DNA from: Capnocytophaga felis
Lineage (GTDB): Bacteria; Bacteroidota; Bacteroidia; Flavobacteriales; Flavobacteriaceae
Direction: 5' to 3'
DNA length: 64,000 nt
NCBI RefSeq assembly: GCF_009684755.1
Contig: NZ_BLBC01000014.1
Location: forward strand, 62,001 to 126,000
The stretch's first letter is position 1, and the number at the start of each line of letters is the position of its first letter. The notes beneath the pieces were generated by a model. It saw only the letters and a list, made by a program, of their open reading frames with translations. It did no database searches and had not been told where the DNA came from. Both the position numbers and the translations under genes were made by a program. Shown here piece by piece: positions 61,873 to 64,000 of the stretch.

Positions 61873-63412
61873 ACTTACAGCAAAAGACCGGCAATTGTTG
61901 GCTAAAAAAGGAATTTCAGAAGAAATGCTCGAAAGCCAATTAGAACTTTTCAAACAAGGTGTTCCTCCGATTGAACTGCAAGCTGCTGCTACTATCGGAA
62001 ATGGAATTTTATCCTTCTCAAAGGAAGAAACAGCCAAATATGCAGCTATCTATCAAAAGAAAAAGAAAGGTATTTCTATTTTAAAATTTGTTCCTGCCTC
62101 GGGAGCTGCAACCCGAATGTTCAAATCTCTTTTCGCTTTCAAGGATAATTTTAATCCAGAAAAAGAATCATTCAAGGCTTACATCAACCGAAAAAGTGAC
62201 AAAGAAATTGAAACCTTTTTTGAAGGATTGGAAAAATTTGCTTTTTATCCTATTTTAATGGATTACATAGCAAAAAATATTCCCGATTTTCATACTCAAA
62301 ATGAAGATAATCAAAAACATACAATTGTTTCCATTTTACTTGGTGAAAACGGATTAAACTACGGAAATTTACCAAAAGGATTACTTCCTTTCCATAAACA
62401 TTCTGAAAAAATAGTTACTCCTTTTGAGGAACATTTCAGAGAATCAGTAATGTATGCTTCAGGTGAAGATATCGCACACTTGCATTTCACTATTACTGAG
62501 CAACATACAGGTGCTTTCAACAAGGAATTGAATGAAATTAAAGATAAACTTGAAAAAAGGTATAACATCAAATTTGATGTGAACTTTTCGTATCAAAAAC
62601 CAAGCACAGACACTGTTTCCGCTACTGAGGACAATGAATATTTCCGCGATGAGAACGAAAACTTGCTTTTCCGTCCGTCAGGTCACGGAGCTTTACTTGA
62701 TAACCTTAACGAAGTGAATGCTGATATAATCTTTATAAAAAATATTGATAATGTGGTAGTTAAAAAATACACAGATGAAACCGTTTTTTATAAAGAGGCA
62801 TTGGCAGGAAAATTACTTGAAATTCAGTCAGAAGTTTTTCATATACTGAAACGTATTGAAAATGATAAAGTTAAAAAGAAAGAAGTAAAGAAATTATTGA
62901 ACTTTTTGAGAGAAATCAATATCTATGTGCCTGATTATCTGTATAAATTCAGAAGACGTTATGCTCTTGAGTTCATTAAAGAACAACTGAACCGCCCAAT
63001 TCGCGTATGCGGAATGGTTAAAAATGAGGGAGAACCTGGCGGAGGTCCTTTTTGGGTGAAAGATGCCAACGGGAACTTAAGTTTACAGATTATCGAATCT
63101 GCACAAGTTGATTTAAATAATCCTCAACAAAAAGAAATTTTCCAGCAATCGACACACTTTAACCCGGTGGATTTAGTTTGTGGGACAAAAAATTTCAAAG
63201 GAGAAAAATTTGATTTACAACAGTTTACTGATCCAAAACAAGCTTTCATTACAGGAAAAACATATATGGGAAAACCGCTTAAAGCTTTGGAACGACCAGG
63301 GTTATGGAATGGTTCAATGGCAAATTGGATAACTGTTTTTGTTGAAGTCCCATTAATTACTTTCAATCCGGTAAAAACCGTAAACGATTTGCTGAAAAAA
63401 ACACATCAGTAA
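61865..63412 (+). CDS. DUF4301 protein, possible nucleotidyltransferase fold
   Basis: 515 aa. Conserved DUF4301 segments: IELQAAATIGNGIL, KFVPASGAATRMFKSLF (residues 74-90), NLPKGLLPFHKH (168-179), LHFTITEQH (206-214), FRPSGHGALLDNLNEVNADIIFIKNIDNVVV (269-299) and RVCGMVKNEGEPGGGPFWV near 379-397. The glycine-rich opening loop, the PKGLLPxH motif and the GHGxLLDNL...IKNIDN run recall UDP-sugar pyrophosphorylase-type nucleotidyltransferases, so a GT-A-like nucleotidyltransferase is plausible. Family function is unknown. Start overlaps the kinase gene, implying joint function. Confidence 0.85.
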   Translation: MSKLTAKDRQLLAKKGISEEMLESQLELFKQGVPPIELQAAATIGNGILSFSKEETAKYAAIYQKKKKGISILKFVPASGAATRMFKSLFAFKDNFNPEKESFKAYINRKSDKEIETFFEGLEKFAFYPILMDYIAKNIPDFHTQNEDNQKHTIVSILLGENGLNYGNLPKGLLPFHKHSEKIVTPFEEHFRESVMYASGEDIAHLHFTITEQHTGAFNKELNEIKDKLEKRYNIKFDVNFSYQKPSTDTVSATEDNEYFRDENENLLFRPSGHGALLDNLNEVNADIIFIKNIDNVVVKKYTDETVFYKEALAGKLLEIQSEVFHILKRIENDKVKKKEVKKLLNFLREINIYVPDYLYKFRRRYALEFIKEQLNRPIRVCGMVKNEGEPGGGPFWVKDANGNLSLQIIESAQVDLNNPQQKEIFQQSTHFNPVDLVCGTKNFKGEKFDLQQFTDPKQAFITGKTYMGKPLKALERPGLWNGSMANWITVFVEVPLITFNPVKTVNDLLKKTHQ

Positions 63413-63526
63413 TTATTTGATTATAAAATGATTTGGGAATTTAAAAGCTGACAAATCTTTCTGAATATGTTCTTTTTTTGAATTTCCAAATCATTTATTT
63501 TTTTTTAAAATTTTCCAATTTAATAT

Positions 63527-64000
63527 ATGTATCTGAAAAAAATTATACTTACTATTTCTATTATCGGACTAATTATTTTAGGAATTTTTTCTTATTTTGT
63601 GTACAACGCTGTTTTAAGCCCAAACACAAGTTTTCAAGAAAATGAGATGGTTATTTATATTCCTACTGGCTCCGATTTTAATGATGTTACGCATAAAATA
63701 AGTCCATATCTTTCTGATATAGAAACTTTTAAAAAAGTAGCTGTTCAAAAAAAATATGCTAATAATGTAAAAGCAGGGAAATATGTTATAAAAAAAGGAA
63801 GTAATAACAATGACATTATCAACGCTTTAAGAAGTAAAAACATTCCTATTAAAGTAACTTTTAATAACCAAGACAGATTAGAGGATTTGGCGGGACGTAT
63901 TAGCCAGCAAATTGAAGCGGATAGTGTTTCTCTGCTAAAATCTTTTTTAGATGCATCATTTTTATCTGAAAATCAATTTAATGAGAAAAATGCCATTGGA
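63527..64000 (+). CDS. mltG: Endolytic transglycosylase MltG (N-terminal part, cut by window end)
   Basis: 158 residues of an incomplete frame from the ATG at 63527. An N-terminal membrane anchor (LKKIILTISIIGLIILGIFSYFVY), a LysM-like segment starting MVIYIPTGSDFNDVTHKI, KAGKYVIKKGSNNNDIINALR, then VTFNNQDRLEDLAGRISQQIE, all as in YceG/MltG. The catalytic Glu is beyond the window. MltG cleaves nascent glycan strands to end peptidoglycan synthesis. Confidence 0.88.
   Translation, partial: MYLKKIILTISIIGLIILGIFSYFVYNAVLSPNTSFQENEMVIYIPTGSDFNDVTHKISPYLSDIETFKKVAVQKKYANNVKAGKYVIKKGSNNNDIINALRSKNIPIKVTFNNQDRLEDLAGRISQQIEADSVSLLKSFLDASFLSENQFNEKNAIG

Overview
The window is a contiguous AT-rich chromosomal segment of a Bacteroidota bacterium, most likely a Flavobacteriaceae member. 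Capnocytophaga is the best guess, but the genus is an inference. The evidence is: (i) promoters of the Bacteroidota type, with -33 TTG, about 19-20 bp, then -7 TAnnTTTG, upstream of many genes; (ii) few Shine-Dalgarno sequences; (iii) family-typical gene pairs such as gyrA-TPR, panD-flippase, pyrE-SRPBCC and pnuC-NadR-like kinase-DUF4301; (iv) HU of the HU-HIG type, split transketolase, bshA, and lipoproteins with a lysine/acid signal after the lipid-bearing Cys. Almost everything is housekeeping or conserved accessory chromosome. I see no prophage, insertion sequence, CRISPR array or rRNA operon.

Layout. 1-8 kb: the end of an unknown gene, typA, gyrA plus a TPR protein, panD plus a flippase. 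8-15 kb: THUMP-like methyltransferase, SRPBCC protein and pyrE on the minus strand, divergent from a Nudix/crcB/lnt/secreted-protein run. 14.8-23 kb: a minus-strand block whose two ends are the C- and N-terminal halves of a split transketolase. Between the halves lie two lipoproteins, a stand-alone polyvalent-type kinase domain, an HU-like protein, an aminotransferase, a DUF389 protein and an MscS channel. 23-30.6 kb: a small conserved protein, tRNA-Pro(GGG), queA, rpsA, glycosyltransferase, MATE pump, rsmD. 30.6-44 kb (all minus): glutamate dehydrogenase, YejK-like protein, folD, two DUF2750 paralogues, ffh, DUF4199, an RND/MMPL exporter, DUF4136, metK with a SAM-II-type riboswitch, and an outer-membrane barrel. 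44.5-48.5 kb: two L,D-transpeptidases and a histidine-ammonia-lyase homologue lacking its catalytic motifs. 48.6-64 kb: UMF1-type MFS transporter, secreted proteins, murB, ybaB, parA-parB-DUF5683-OstA-like, rlmD, bshA, a thiamine-binding protein/PnuC/NadR-like kinase/DUF4301 operon, and the start of mltG.

The observations most worth following are: the SAM-II-like leader of metK; the apparently dead ammonia-lyase homologue; DUF4301, which carries sequence features of a UDP-sugar-pyrophosphorylase-type nucleotidyltransferase and sits in a vitamin/nucleoside transport-and-kinase operon; the separated transketolase halves; the lone polyvalent-protein kinase domain beside an HU gene; two copies of a long dispersed palindromic element; and a structured 720-bp gap rich in TGACG repeats before rlmD. 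Several start codons were moved inward because a clear -7 box lies inside or directly next to the longest open frame.
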